Shown: positions 1 through 6,013 of the stretch, in pieces
How the letters are laid out: the number at the start of each line of letters is the position of its first letter
Position numbering within the stretch: the stretch's first letter is position 1
Origin: Candidatus Eiseniibacteriota bacterium
GTDB lineage: Bacteria; Eisenbacteria; RBG-16-71-46
Direction of reading: 5' to 3'
Length of the DNA stretch: 6,206 nt
Assembly (NCBI GenBank): GCA_005893185.1
Contig: VBOS01000097.1
Location: 1 to 6,206, forward strand
Notes under the pieces: model-generated
The model's input: the letters and a program-made list of their open reading frames with translations, nothing else
Databases searched by the model: none
What the model was told of the DNA's origin: nothing
Translations under genes and position numbers: made by a program

Positions 1-108
1 ATTGACGAGCTCCCAGACGCCGACCATCAGCGCGGTCGTCAACGACACGAGCTGGAAGACGTGCATGCGCCTGAGGTCGCGCGTGGTGCGCACGTTGTTC
101 ACGATCAG
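1..108 (-). pseudogene. In-frame continuation of the ligase/polymerase-like gene beyond the TAG (partial at window edge)
   Basis: Reading the minus strand in the same frame after the TAG at 111-109 gives 36 sense codons with no further stop. They begin LIVNNVRTTRDLRR, followed by a hydrophobic stretch (roughly HVFQLVSLTTALMVGVWELV) up to the window edge. A membrane segment, a basic cytoplasmic-type loop and another membrane segment are what should follow the residues before the TAG, so this is the same gene and not unrelated sequence. An in-frame ATG lies at 66-64 (codon 15 after the stop), but a start there would give a protein lacking the first six membrane segments, so I do not propose it as an independent gene. 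The 3' end lies outside the window. Confidence 0.7.
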
Positions 109-111
109 CTA
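109..111 (-). other. In-frame amber (TAG) codon interrupting a membrane-protein gene
   Basis: On the minus strand the codons are ATG CTC TTC TAG CTG ATC GTG: residues M-L-F, stop, L-I-V. The stop lies within a hydrophobic segment, with no frame change on either side. One base separates TAG from TAC/TAT (Tyr), CAG (Gln), TGG (Trp) or TTG (Leu). An aromatic or hydrophobic residue would suit the segment, and Tyr is my best guess from the general look of this family. Confidence 0.85.
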
Positions 112-576
112 GAAGAGCATCAAGCAGGCGATGAAGGAGTTGAAATTCGACAACGCCATACGCAAATGCCTGGGATTGACGTTGTAGAAGGAGACGATGT
201 ACGCGATCAGGAGACCGGCGATCGGGAGGTCCGCCGGCGTACGCTGCGGCAAGGGGGCCAAGCGCTGGCTCATGCGCAGCAGCCAGATGACCAGCAGGAT
301 CAGGATGAACGCCAGGTTCGTGGGGCCGAATGACGTGCCGCGCGGAAAGGGCAGAGCGAGGATCAGGAAGCCGATCCCCATCACCGTGCTGGTCCGCCAG
401 GCCACGCCGAACACGACGACGGCTGCCATCACGGCGAGCACGCGCCGGTCGGGGGTCATGATCTGGAGGCCGAGCAAGACGCCGGCCGCCGAGATCGCGA
501 TCGCGGCGACGAGGATCCGGAGCCAGTCGTGTCGCGGCGCTTGGTGCGCGGTTGTGCTCGGGAACAGAGTGTTCAT
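109..576 (-). CDS. O-antigen ligase/polymerase-like multi-pass membrane protein, N-terminal part ending at an in-frame TAG
   Basis: This is the N-terminal 155 residues of an integral membrane protein, starting MNTLFPS. The ATG at 576 is chosen because it overlaps the TGA of the upstream glycosyltransferase (ATGA, 573-576) and because the frame further upstream is low-complexity shadow sequence inside that gene. Hydrophobic segments lie at about residues 20-40, 46-62, 66-82, 89-104, 120-138 and from 143 onward, with short polar loops. The topology and the style of segments such as FPRGTSFGPTNLAF and PADLPIAGLLIAY recall the O-antigen ligase/Wzy polymerase group, whose members usually have 10-12 membrane segments and more than 400 residues. 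The annotated frame stops at a TAG (109-111), but membrane-protein sequence continues in the same frame to the window edge, so the true gene is probably longer and interrupted. In this group the protein would act in the inner membrane, polymerising lipid-linked glycan or transferring it. The family call is by resemblance only, because the conserved periplasmic loop lies outside the window. Confidence 0.72.
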   Translation of the reverse strand: MNTLFPSTTAHQAPRHDWLRILVAAIAISAAGVLLGLQIMTPDRRVLAVMAAVVVFGVAWRTSTVMGIGFLILALPFPRGTSFGPTNLAFILILLVIWLLRMSQRLAPLPQRTPADLPIAGLLIAYIVSFYNVNPRHLRMALSNFNSFIACLMLF

Positions 577-1247
577 ACCCAGCCGAACCGCTTCCTCACC
601 AGGAAGGTCAAGTTGCGCCAGCCGTCGCGCCACTTCTGCAGCTTGACCTCGCCGACGCGCGCGCCGTAAGGGATGTGCTCCTCTCCAAAGCGCAACCCCT
701 GCAGCAGCGCCTCGAGCTTGATCTCCTCGCTGAACGCCATTCCGTCCGAGGTCAGACGGAGCCGCCCGAGCGCCGCTCGCCGGAACACCCACATCCCGGA
801 CTGGCTGTCCCGGATGGGCTTGAAGAACAGCACGGCCGCAGCCGCACTGAGGATCCAGTTTCCGATCCGGTTGCTGAGTCCCATGGCCTTCGGGTCGCTC
901 AACGGAAAGCGGCTCGCCGAGAGGAAGTCCCAGCCGCGCTTCTCGAGCACGTCGACCAGTCGCGGGATCTCTTCCGGTGGATAGGTGCCGTCGCCGTCCA
1001 GGGTCACGATGACGTCCCCGGTCGCCGCCGCGAGGCCCGCCTTATAGGCTGCGCCGTAGCCCGGCGTGCGCTCGGCGACCACGCGCGCCCCGAGGGACCG
1101 CGCGACCTGCGCCGTGCCGTCCGTACAGTTGTTGTCCACCACGACGACTTCGTCCACCGTGCGTGGCATGCGGCCGATCACCTTCCGCACACCCTCTTCC
1201 TCGTTGTAGCACGGGATCACGACGCTGATCTTGAGATTGTGCTGCAT
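573..1247 (-). CDS. Family 2 glycosyltransferase, polyprenyl-phosphate sugar synthase (DPM1)-like
   Basis: This is a 224-residue GT-A fold glycosyltransferase that should move a sugar from a nucleotide donor to polyprenyl phosphate or a lipid-linked acceptor on the cytoplasmic face. Visible family motifs are the N-terminal nucleotide-binding strand VVIPCYNEEEG (residues 9-19), VVVVDNNCTDGT (34-45, with Asp38), the metal-binding DXD in LDGDGTYPPEEI (Asp84 and Asp86), SASRF (110-114), DSQSGMWVFRR (147-157) and the acidic SEEIKLEAL (173-181). There is no C-terminal membrane helix, so it resembles the short soluble form of dolichyl/polyprenyl-phosphate mannose or glucose synthases. The ATG at 1247 is immediately preceded by an in-frame TGA, which fixes it as the earliest start; no convincing Shine-Dalgarno is seen. 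Its TGA overlaps the ATG of the membrane protein that follows, which points to translational coupling. The sugar and acceptor cannot be read from the sequence. Confidence 0.93.
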   Translation of the reverse strand: MQHNLKISVVIPCYNEEEGVRKVIGRMPRTVDEVVVVDNNCTDGTAQVARSLGARVVAERTPGYGAAYKAGLAAATGDVIVTLDGDGTYPPEEIPRLVDVLEKRGWDFLSASRFPLSDPKAMGLSNRIGNWILSAAAAVLFFKPIRDSQSGMWVFRRAALGRLRLTSDGMAFSEEIKLEALLQGLRFGEEHIPYGARVGEVKLQKWRDGWRNLTFLVRKRFGWV

Positions 1248-1314
1248 TCAGGGTGTTCGGACGGGGAGATGCGTGGTGGGATCGGAGGTCGGACGACTGG
1301 AGTCAACCGCAATC

Positions 1315-1344
1315 ATCCTACCAGCTTGCATCGAACGCCGGCAA
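1315..1344 (-). promoter_or_regulatory. Candidate promoter for the GT2 and membrane-protein pair
   Basis: On the minus strand TTGCCG (1344-1339) is followed after 18 bp by TAGGAT (1320-1315), each matching four of six consensus bases. The leader would be about 60 nt to the ATG at 1247. It lies just downstream of the inverted repeat that follows the SGNH gene, as expected if the two downstream genes have their own transcript. Tentative. Confidence 0.28.
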
Positions 1345-1381
1345 GCAGCGGATTGACCCGCGATCGTGCGCTCTGCAATGC

Positions 1382-1403
1382 CGCCCGACCGCGCGGTCGG
1401 GCG
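1382..1403 (-). terminator. Perfect 22-bp inverted repeat directly after the SGNH (A) stop codon
   Basis: The two 11-base halves (CGCCCGACCGC and its complement) pair perfectly, forming a 9-bp GC-rich stem with a 4-base loop that begins at the base after the TAG stop. No T-tract follows (GGCATTGC on the minus strand), so it is not a classical intrinsic terminator. It could be a T-less terminator, a 3'-end stabiliser, or a protein-binding palindrome. Confidence 0.45.
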
Positions 1404-2627
1404 CTATGGTTCCGCTCCGTCGGGAGGCCGACGCGCGTCGCCGGCTCGATCGTGAAGGAGCGCGGACCCGGGACACGGGTCGGTGACGTACGTCGGATAA
1501 CGACGGGCGAGGTGGGGGCAGAGCGATCGATCGATCCATTCCGCGACCAGGGCCGTGCCGTCGTTGTTGAAGTGCATGAAGTCGGCGAAGTAGCGGGAGC
1601 TCTTCGGCATGTCGCGCGCGAGATCGATGAGCAGGACACCGTTCTCCCTGCACACCCGGCGCGTGACGTCGTTGTAGGCTTCGAGCACACCCCAGAGCAT
1701 CTTCCCGTTTCCATGGCGAACCACCGCGATCGTGGCCAGGTTCCGGCCCGTCACGTCGTCCATTCCGCGGCCTACGAGCAGCGGCTGGGTCACGAACACG
1801 GGCTCGATCGCGGCGGCCCGCGCATCTTCGATCAGGCGCTCGAGCCGCTCCGCGTAATCGGCGAGCCGATCCGGTCCCGCGAACGCCTCGCGGTGGGCAC
1901 GCTCCTGCTCCGGCGTGGCCTGGTACTCCCCCAGGGCCGCCAGGTCCACCGGATGGTATCCGAGCCCTCCCCACTGGGCCACGGCGCTGCGATAGAGGTC
2001 GAGGATCATCGCAGCAGCTTCGCTGTGGGCGCAGAGGGATCGGAGCGGCGCTTTCAGGGACCCGAGCCGGAGCGGTCCCCGGATATTCTCGGCGTCGCGC
2101 TCGTTGTTGGCGCCGGCGACGACGTCGTTCACTCCCACGAGGAACAGCGCCACCTTCGGATGGAGCCGCACGATGCAGTCCTCGAGCAGCACCCGGTGTC
2201 CAAACGTGCTGTGACCGTCCAGGCCGGCGTTGTTGATCCACACGTCGCGGAACGAACGGCCGAGCAGCCGCCCCAGGTGCGCGGTCCAGGTCTTGTCATC
2301 CGGCTGGAGGGCGCAACGCGTCGTGCTGCCTCCGATCGCGACCAACGTCAGGTGCTCCGCGAAGCGCGCGGGTGGGTTCGGACCGCGAAACCCCAGGGCG
2401 TTGCTCGAAATCGTGATCTCGCGGTCGAGCCCCGGGAGGGTGGCGGCATACCGGTAGTGTCCCCGGGCGTTGGCCGTGAGCACGATCCGATCGCCCTTGA
2501 TCCGAGCCTGGAATGGATTGTGGACTCGCAATGCCACTTCGAGGAGCAGGGCGGCGGTGACGATACCGATCAGCAGGACGGTGAGGTTTGCCGCGAACGC
2601 TCGAAGCCGGGAGAGGGGTGTCGACAC
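1404..2627 (-). CDS. Membrane-anchored SGNH/GDSL-family hydrolase or acyl-ester enzyme (A)
   Basis: A 407-residue protein with an N-terminal signal anchor (hydrophobic residues about 13-34) and an SGNH-hydrolase domain. Block I is VAIGGSTTRC with the nucleophile Ser101. Block II is INNAGLDGHS with the oxyanion Gly135. Block III is LFLVGVNDVV with Asn167. Block V is DFMHFNNDG with Asp349 and His352 in the usual D-x-x-H spacing, so the whole catalytic set is present. The family includes esterases, lipases and carbohydrate O-acetyl esterases or transferases. In a glycan cluster a role in removing or adding acyl groups on sugars outside the inner membrane is likely (inference). The start is a GTG at 2627; an in-frame TGA lies six codons upstream, no ATG occurs between, and there is no clear Shine-Dalgarno. 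The C-terminal 30 residues are Pro/Arg-rich and probably disordered. It ends in TAG and is followed at once by a strong inverted repeat. Confidence 0.9.
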   Translation of the reverse strand: MSTPLSRLRAFAANLTVLLIGIVTAALLLEVALRVHNPFQARIKGDRIVLTANARGHYRYAATLPGLDREITISSNALGFRGPNPPARFAEHLTLVAIGGSTTRCALQPDDKTWTAHLGRLLGRSFRDVWINNAGLDGHSTFGHRVLLEDCIVRLHPKVALFLVGVNDVVAGANNERDAENIRGPLRLGSLKAPLRSLCAHSEAAAMILDLYRSAVAQWGGLGYHPVDLAALGEYQATPEQERAHREAFAGPDRLADYAERLERLIEDARAAAIEPVFVTQPLLVGRGMDDVTGRNLATIAVVRHGNGKMLWGVLEAYNDVTRRVCRENGVLLIDLARDMPKSSRYFADFMHFNNDGTALVAEWIDRSLCPHLARRYPTYVTDPCPGSALLHDRAGDARRPPDGAEP

Positions 2628-2720
2628 GACACCATGATTCTTTCACATCGAACGCGACCCGTGTTGAACCCTTCGCAAATTCCTGCGCGCGAGCCCGGCC
2701 TGGGGAGTCCTTCTCGGAAT

Positions 2721-2747
2721 CGTGCACTTCGCACGGGCGACGTCGCC
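2721..2747 (-). terminator. Two adjacent inverted repeats after the SGNH (B) stop codon
   Basis: Just past the TGA (2754-2752) lie a perfect 12-bp palindrome, GGCGACGTCGCC (2736-2747), and, directly abutting it, a 5-bp stem with 5-base loop, CGTGC-ACTTC-GCACG (2721-2735). There is no T-tract. The placement right at the gene end suggests a transcript end or RNA-stability element, but short GC palindromes also arise by chance at this base composition. The rest of the 124-bp gap up to the SGNH (A) start at 2627 shows no convincing promoter or Shine-Dalgarno. Confidence 0.3.
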
Positions 2748-2751
2748 GCTC

Positions 2752-3885
2752 TCAATGCAACGCGATCGCGGGCGGCACGCAGCCGGCGCGGATGAGGGCT
2801 GCCGCCAGGGAGTTTCCCACGACGCGATTGCCGCTCTCGGTCAGGTGCTGGTCCAGCAGGAAGTGCTGCTTCTCGGTCCGGGTGGCTTCTCGCAACTCCG
2901 GGAGCGGATAGACCGTCGCGACGCCGAGCGAATCGAGGTGCGCGATCAACCGGTCGACCCGGCCGGCCTCGCGCGCCAGGGACGGCATGTGGGGCGGACG
3001 CACCCAACCGGGGGGCGGACACTGGGCCAGCCCCGGAACGAACAGCACCAGCAAGGGCACGTGCTTCATGCGCGTCACATCGCGGATCGCGTCCATGATG
3101 CGCGTGGTGATCGTGGAATCCGCGGCCGGCCCGGACCCGGAGGCGGTCGCGTCGGCTCCTGGGGCCACCCGTTCATAGTGCTTCGCCTCCATCGCGGAAG
3201 CCCGGATGCGGATGAAATTGATCGCGTCGGAGTGCTCGGCGAAGAACGAGTACCCGGGCAACGTCTCGGCGACGCGCTGCAGGAGCCTCACGGGAGGCCG
3301 GGGCGAGGGCACGGGCTCGAGACGGTCGCCCACCCGCCGGACCACGCTTTCCTCTTCGTTGTTCGCGAAGTCGTTGTCGATGCAAAACGCCAGCGCCACC
3401 GCATCGGGTTCGAAGCCGAAGCCCTCGCGCGTCAGGTAGAGGTATTCCTGCGCCGTGCCCCACTTGCCGACGCCGGTGTTGACGATTTCGACACGCGGCC
3501 CGCCCGCGGCGCGCGAGCGCGCGTCGAGCGCCCGCTCGGCCACGGCGTAGAAGCCGGAGTCGGCGGCGACGCCGTGCCCGAAGGCGAACGAGTCCCCCAG
3601 CCCGAGGATGCGGTAGGTGCCGGCCGGCTTGCTTCGCGTCACCTCGCGGAAGCGGAGGCCGAGGGAGTCGATGCGCACCTCCATCCGGTACTCGCGCGTC
3701 TGGAAGAAGCCGTGCGCGCCAGGCCGATTGCGCCAGCCGTAGACGGGGTGCCACTCGCTGATGTTGATGGCGTGGGGCTGGGGCGCGAAGATCCTCAGCC
3801 CGATCTCGAGAAGGACCAGCGGCGCGAGCAGACCGAACAGAACGGCTGCCACGGCACCCAGCACCATGCGTAGGAATCGGAGCAT
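2752..3885 (-). CDS. Membrane-anchored SGNH/GDSL-family hydrolase or acyl-ester enzyme (B)
   Basis: This is a 377-residue protein if started at the ATG at 3885. The frame is open for 53 more codons to an ATG at 4044, but that extension is Arg/Ala/Pro-rich intergenic-type sequence, whereas MLRFLRMVLGAVAAVLFG begins a normal signal anchor (hydrophobic about 7-30). The SGNH blocks are ILGLGDSFAFGHG with Ser99 (block I), IVNTGVGKWG with Gly138 (II), AFCIDNDF with Asn171 (III, lacking the usual Gly of GxND) and LLDQHLTESGNRV with Asp345 and His347 (V, D-x-H). This pattern is common in periplasmic GDSL-like proteins of polysaccharide loci. It probably acts on acyl esters of an exported glycan (inference). 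It heads the leftward gene group, with a candidate promoter upstream, and is separated by 124 bp from the second SGNH gene. The two share fold and anchor but little visible sequence beyond the motifs. Confidence 0.9.
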   Translation of the reverse strand: MLRFLRMVLGAVAAVLFGLLAPLVLLEIGLRIFAPQPHAINISEWHPVYGWRNRPGAHGFFQTREYRMEVRIDSLGLRFREVTRSKPAGTYRILGLGDSFAFGHGVAADSGFYAVAERALDARSRAAGGPRVEIVNTGVGKWGTAQEYLYLTREGFGFEPDAVALAFCIDNDFANNEEESVVRRVGDRLEPVPSPRPPVRLLQRVAETLPGYSFFAEHSDAINFIRIRASAMEAKHYERVAPGADATASGSGPAADSTITTRIMDAIRDVTRMKHVPLLVLFVPGLAQCPPPGWVRPPHMPSLAREAGRVDRLIAHLDSLGVATVYPLPELREATRTEKQHFLLDQHLTESGNRVVGNSLAAALIRAGCVPPAIALH

Positions 3886-3965
3886 CGCTCGATGAGTCCG
3901 CCGAAATGAGGCCCAGCACGATTCGCGGCCGATTTCGGCAGCGACCGGTGTGCGGCCCGCACGGG

Positions 3966-3994
3966 ATTGTGCCGGGAGCGGAAAGGCGAAGCAA
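3966..3994 (-). promoter_or_regulatory. Candidate sigma70-type promoter for the leftward SGNH gene group
   Basis: On the minus strand TTGCTT (3994-3989) is separated by 17 bp from CACAAT (3971-3966), weak to moderate matches to TTGACA and TATAAT at ideal spacing. Transcription would begin near 3959, giving a leader of about 74 nt before the ATG at 3885. It lies in the divergent intergenic region where a promoter is expected. Chance matches of this quality are common, so this is tentative. Confidence 0.33.
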
Positions 3995-4028
3995 GAACGC
4001 CCGATGCACCCCTGCGGCGCTCTCGCGG

Positions 4029-4065
4029 GAGGAGCCGCTTCCACGCGGGCCGCCGCCCGCTCCTC
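4029..4065 (+). other. Nested inverted repeat in the divergent intergenic region
   Basis: An inner stem pairs GCGGGC with GCCCGC around CGCC (4045-4060), and an outer stem pairs GAGGA (4029-4033) with TCCTC (4061-4065), leaving an 11-base bulge on one side. It lies 73 bp before the GT2 start at 4139 and could fold in that gene's leader or act as a regulator site. The remainder of the 253-bp region between the divergent starts holds no gene that I can support. Confidence 0.25.
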
Positions 4066-4138
4066 GAGGCACGCGCCCGGCGCTGTGATAGGGTGCGCCG
4101 CGCCCCTGTCCGTTCCCTCGCGTTCCTCCGAGCTCCCG

Positions 4139-4858
4139 ATGACCCTGGATCCATCACGCGTGGCCGCCGTCGTGCCGGCCTACAACGAGGCTGGCAAGAT
4201 CGGGGCCGTGGTGCGGAAGATCTCCCGCCAGCACGCAGCTTGCGTGTTCGTGGTGGACGACGCCTCCGCCGACGGCACCGCCGCCGAGGCGCTCGCTGCC
4301 GGAGCGGAGCGCGTGCTGAGCCACGAGCGGAATCGCGGAGTCGGAGCCGCAATCCGCACCGGGCTCTTCGCCGCGAAGCGGGAGGGATTCGAGATCGCGG
4401 TCGTGCTCTCGGGCGACGATCAGCACGAGCCGGAAGAGCTGCCGCGCCTGCTCGAGCCGTTGTTCGCGGGGAGGGCGGATCTGGTGCAGGGCTCGCGCTG
4501 GTTGCCGGGGGGGGCGGTGCCCGGAATTCCCGCGCAGCGGCGCTGGCTCACGCGTGCCTACCCCTGGCTCTTCCGCATCGCGAGCGGCTATCCGTCGACC
4601 GACGGGACGAACGGGCTCCGTGCGTTCCGCATGAGCCTGCTCGACGATCCCCGGATCCGTCTCGACCAGCCGTGGCTCGACCGCTACGAGCTCGAGCCCT
4701 ACCTGCTGCTCCAGGCGGTGCGCTGCGGGTACCGTGTTCATGAAGTGCCGGTGACAGTGCGCTATCATGCGCGCGGAACGACCAAGATGCGGCTCGTCCG
4801 CGACGGGTGGCGCATCGTGAGACCGCTGTTCCTATTGCGACTCGGCCTCAAGCGCTGA
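4139..4858 (+). CDS. Family 2 glycosyltransferase, polyprenyl-phosphate sugar synthase (DPM1)-like, second copy
   Basis: A 239-residue GT-A glycosyltransferase. The ATG at 4139 gives MTLDPSRVAAVVPAYNE, with the first family motif at residues 10-17. The frame is open upstream to 3950, but that part is Arg/Ala/Ser-rich and outside the fold, so the shorter start is preferred; no good Shine-Dalgarno precedes it. Motifs are VVPAYNEAGKI (11-21), VVDDASADGT (38-47), GDDQHEPEELPRL (92-104), QGSRWLPGG (117-125), STDGTNGLRAFR (153-164) and the acidic DRYELEPYLL (181-190). In the metal-binding loop the first Asp of the usual DXD is replaced (LSGDDQHEP), leaving Asp93 and Asp94; such variants are known among GT2 enzymes. 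There are no membrane helices. It likely loads a sugar onto a polyprenyl or lipid-linked acceptor. It is followed after 22 bp by the epimerase gene in a probable operon. Little sequence is shared with the other GT2 here beyond the motifs. Confidence 0.92.
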   Translation: MTLDPSRVAAVVPAYNEAGKIGAVVRKISRQHAACVFVVDDASADGTAAEALAAGAERVLSHERNRGVGAAIRTGLFAAKREGFEIAVVLSGDDQHEPEELPRLLEPLFAGRADLVQGSRWLPGGAVPGIPAQRRWLTRAYPWLFRIASGYPSTDGTNGLRAFRMSLLDDPRIRLDQPWLDRYELEPYLLLQAVRCGYRVHEVPVTVRYHARGTTKMRLVRDGWRIVRPLFLLRLGLKR

Positions 4859-4880
4859 CCACTCTTCGCCAGGAGCTGCG

Positions 4881-5837
4881 ATGCCCTTCGAGAATCGAAA
4901 CGTGCTGGTGACAGGCGGCGCCGGATTCGTGGGCAGCGCGCTCGTGCGGCGCCTGCTGCGAGAGAAGGCACGGGTCACGGTGCTGGACGACCTGTTCACA
5001 GGACGCCGGGAGAACCTGCCGGAATCCGGGCTCGAGTTCGTCCACGGCTCGGTGTGCGATCCGGCCGCGGTCGAGCCCCTGATCGCACGGAGCGAGACGG
5101 TGTTCCACTGCGCGGCCCGCAACATCGTGGTCTCGACCCGGAACCCGCGCGAGGACTACGAGACCAACATCGGCGGCACGCTGAACGTCCTGCTCGCGGC
5201 GCGCGCCCACGGGAACGTGCGCGTGCTGTACACGTCCTCCACCTCGGTCTACGGAAACCCCCGCTACCTCCCGATCAACGAAGACGACCGGCTGTCGCTG
5301 CTCACCCCGTACTCGGTCTCGAAGCTGGCCGGCGAGAACTACTCCATGGCGTTCTTCGAGTCGTATGGCTTGCCGACCACTGCCGTGAGGTACTCCAACA
5401 TCTTCGGCCCGGGCCAGGACCCTTCCAACCCCTACTGCGGCGTGGTGGCCAAGTTCGTGGAGTCCCTGTTCGCCGGGAAGCCGCCCGCGATCCACGGCGA
5501 CGGCAATCAGTCCCGCGACTTCACCTTCATCGACGACGCGGTCGAGGCCACTCTCCTGGCCGCGACCTCGGACCGCGCCGTGGGCGAGGTCTTCAACGTG
5601 GGCACCGGAGTCGAGACCCGCGTGAACGAGCTGGCTGAGATCCTGATCCGGCTGACCGGCGCCAGCGTGCGGCCGACCCACACCGACCGGCGCGACGTGG
5701 ACAACATCCGCCGCCGCGTCGTGAACATCGAGAAGACGCGCCGCACACTGCGCTGGGTTCCGGAGGTCACGCTGGAGGAAGGGCTGCGGCGCACCGTGGA
5801 GTGGCAGCGGGCCGAAGCCGCGCGCCCGCGGCCTTAG
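4881..5837 (+). CDS. NAD-dependent nucleotide-sugar epimerase/dehydratase (extended SDR family)
   Basis: A 318-residue extended short-chain dehydrogenase/reductase, full length for the family. The N-terminal Rossmann motif is VTGGAGFVGS with G12-x-x-G15-x-x-G18, followed by acidic residues D36-D37 at the end of the second strand, consistent with NAD rather than NADP. Other marks are HCAAR (77-81), NIGGTLNVL (96-104), YTSSTSVYGNP (117-127, catalytic Ser/Thr), and PYSVSK with catalytic Tyr144 and Lys148. The later part has YSNIFGPGQDP (171-181), GDGNQSRDFTFIDD (206-219) and FNVGTG (238-243), the nucleotide-sugar-binding half typical of UDP-glucose/UDP-GlcNAc 4-epimerase and related dehydratases. 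Substrate and reaction (4-epimerase or dehydratase) cannot be separated by motif alone; a UDP-sugar 4-epimerase is my first guess. A good Shine-Dalgarno (AGGAG, 4871-4875) lies 5 bp before the ATG. It is cytoplasmic and co-transcribed with the preceding GT2 (22 bp gap). Confidence 0.94.
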   Translation: MPFENRNVLVTGGAGFVGSALVRRLLREKARVTVLDDLFTGRRENLPESGLEFVHGSVCDPAAVEPLIARSETVFHCAARNIVVSTRNPREDYETNIGGTLNVLLAARAHGNVRVLYTSSTSVYGNPRYLPINEDDRLSLLTPYSVSKLAGENYSMAFFESYGLPTTAVRYSNIFGPGQDPSNPYCGVVAKFVESLFAGKPPAIHGDGNQSRDFTFIDDAVEATLLAATSDRAVGEVFNVGTGVETRVNELAEILIRLTGASVRPTHTDRRDVDNIRRRVVNIEKTRRTLRWVPEVTLEEGLRRTVEWQRAEAARPRP

Positions 5838-5873
5838 TCCGCCCGGGGCGCCGCAGGGCTGAGGCAAGTCTCT

Positions 5874-5917
5874 CGGGCGGGAGCCGCCCGCTCGCTTCGT
5901 CGCACCGGACCGGTGCG
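5874..5917 (+). terminator. Tandem GC-rich hairpins after the epimerase gene
   Basis: Two hairpins lie 10 bp apart in the 176-bp gap between the epimerase and the PMT-like gene. The first pairs CGGGCGG with CCGCCCG around a GAG loop (5874-5890). The second pairs CGCACCG with CGGTGCG around a GAC loop (5901-5917). Each has a 7-bp perfect stem; neither is followed by a T-tract. They may end the GT2-epimerase transcript or form a leader for the downstream gene. The rest of the gap shows no clear promoter or Shine-Dalgarno. Confidence 0.4.
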
Positions 5918-6013
5918 GGGCACTCCCAGCGGGCTCACGCAGCCTCCATCGCGGGGCTTCCGGCCGGCTTCCTTTGAATCCGGGAGTGGACGGGCACGGC
6001 GGCGGCGTTCAAA

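Noticed and set aside
103..117. A read-through signal around the TAG (TAG followed by CTG)
   Set aside because: The similarity to known leaky stop contexts is only one or two bases and there is no downstream structure that I can support; mutation or sequence error is the simpler explanation.
1519..1536. Short GATC-rich run (cgatcgatcgatcc)
   Set aside because: It lies inside the SGNH (A) coding sequence and is explained by its codons; it is too short to call a repeat or site.
552..2795. A 747-codon open frame on the plus strand spanning the GT2 and SGNH (A) genes
   Set aside because: It lies antisense to two genes with clear catalytic motifs, and its translation is Arg/His/Pro/Val-rich without domains. 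Long antisense frames are expected at this G+C content.
2722..3873. A 383-codon plus-strand open frame opposite SGNH (B)
   Set aside because: It is antisense to an intact SGNH gene, has biased Arg/Gly/Val/Asp composition and shows no recognisable motif.
3886..4044. N-terminal extension of SGNH (B) to an ATG at 4044
   Set aside because: The extra 53 residues are low-complexity and precede a normal signal anchor that begins at the ATG at 3885; they also overlap the candidate promoter.
4066..4082. A GG-N10-GC arrangement resembling a sigma54 core upstream of the plus-strand GT2
   Set aside because: Only the four invariant bases match; the TTGC part of the consensus is absent, and such spacing is frequent in GC-rich DNA.
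4848..5867. A 339-codon minus-strand open frame opposite the epimerase
   Set aside because: It is the shadow of a full-length SDR with all catalytic residues; the antisense translation has no domain-like features.
5845..5975. Possible cyclic-di-GMP (GEMM-like) riboswitch, prompted by ACGCAGCCTCC and GCAGGGC strings
   Set aside because: The conserved core pieces are not in the right order or spacing and no tetraloop-receptor pair is seen; the resemblance is limited to short strings.
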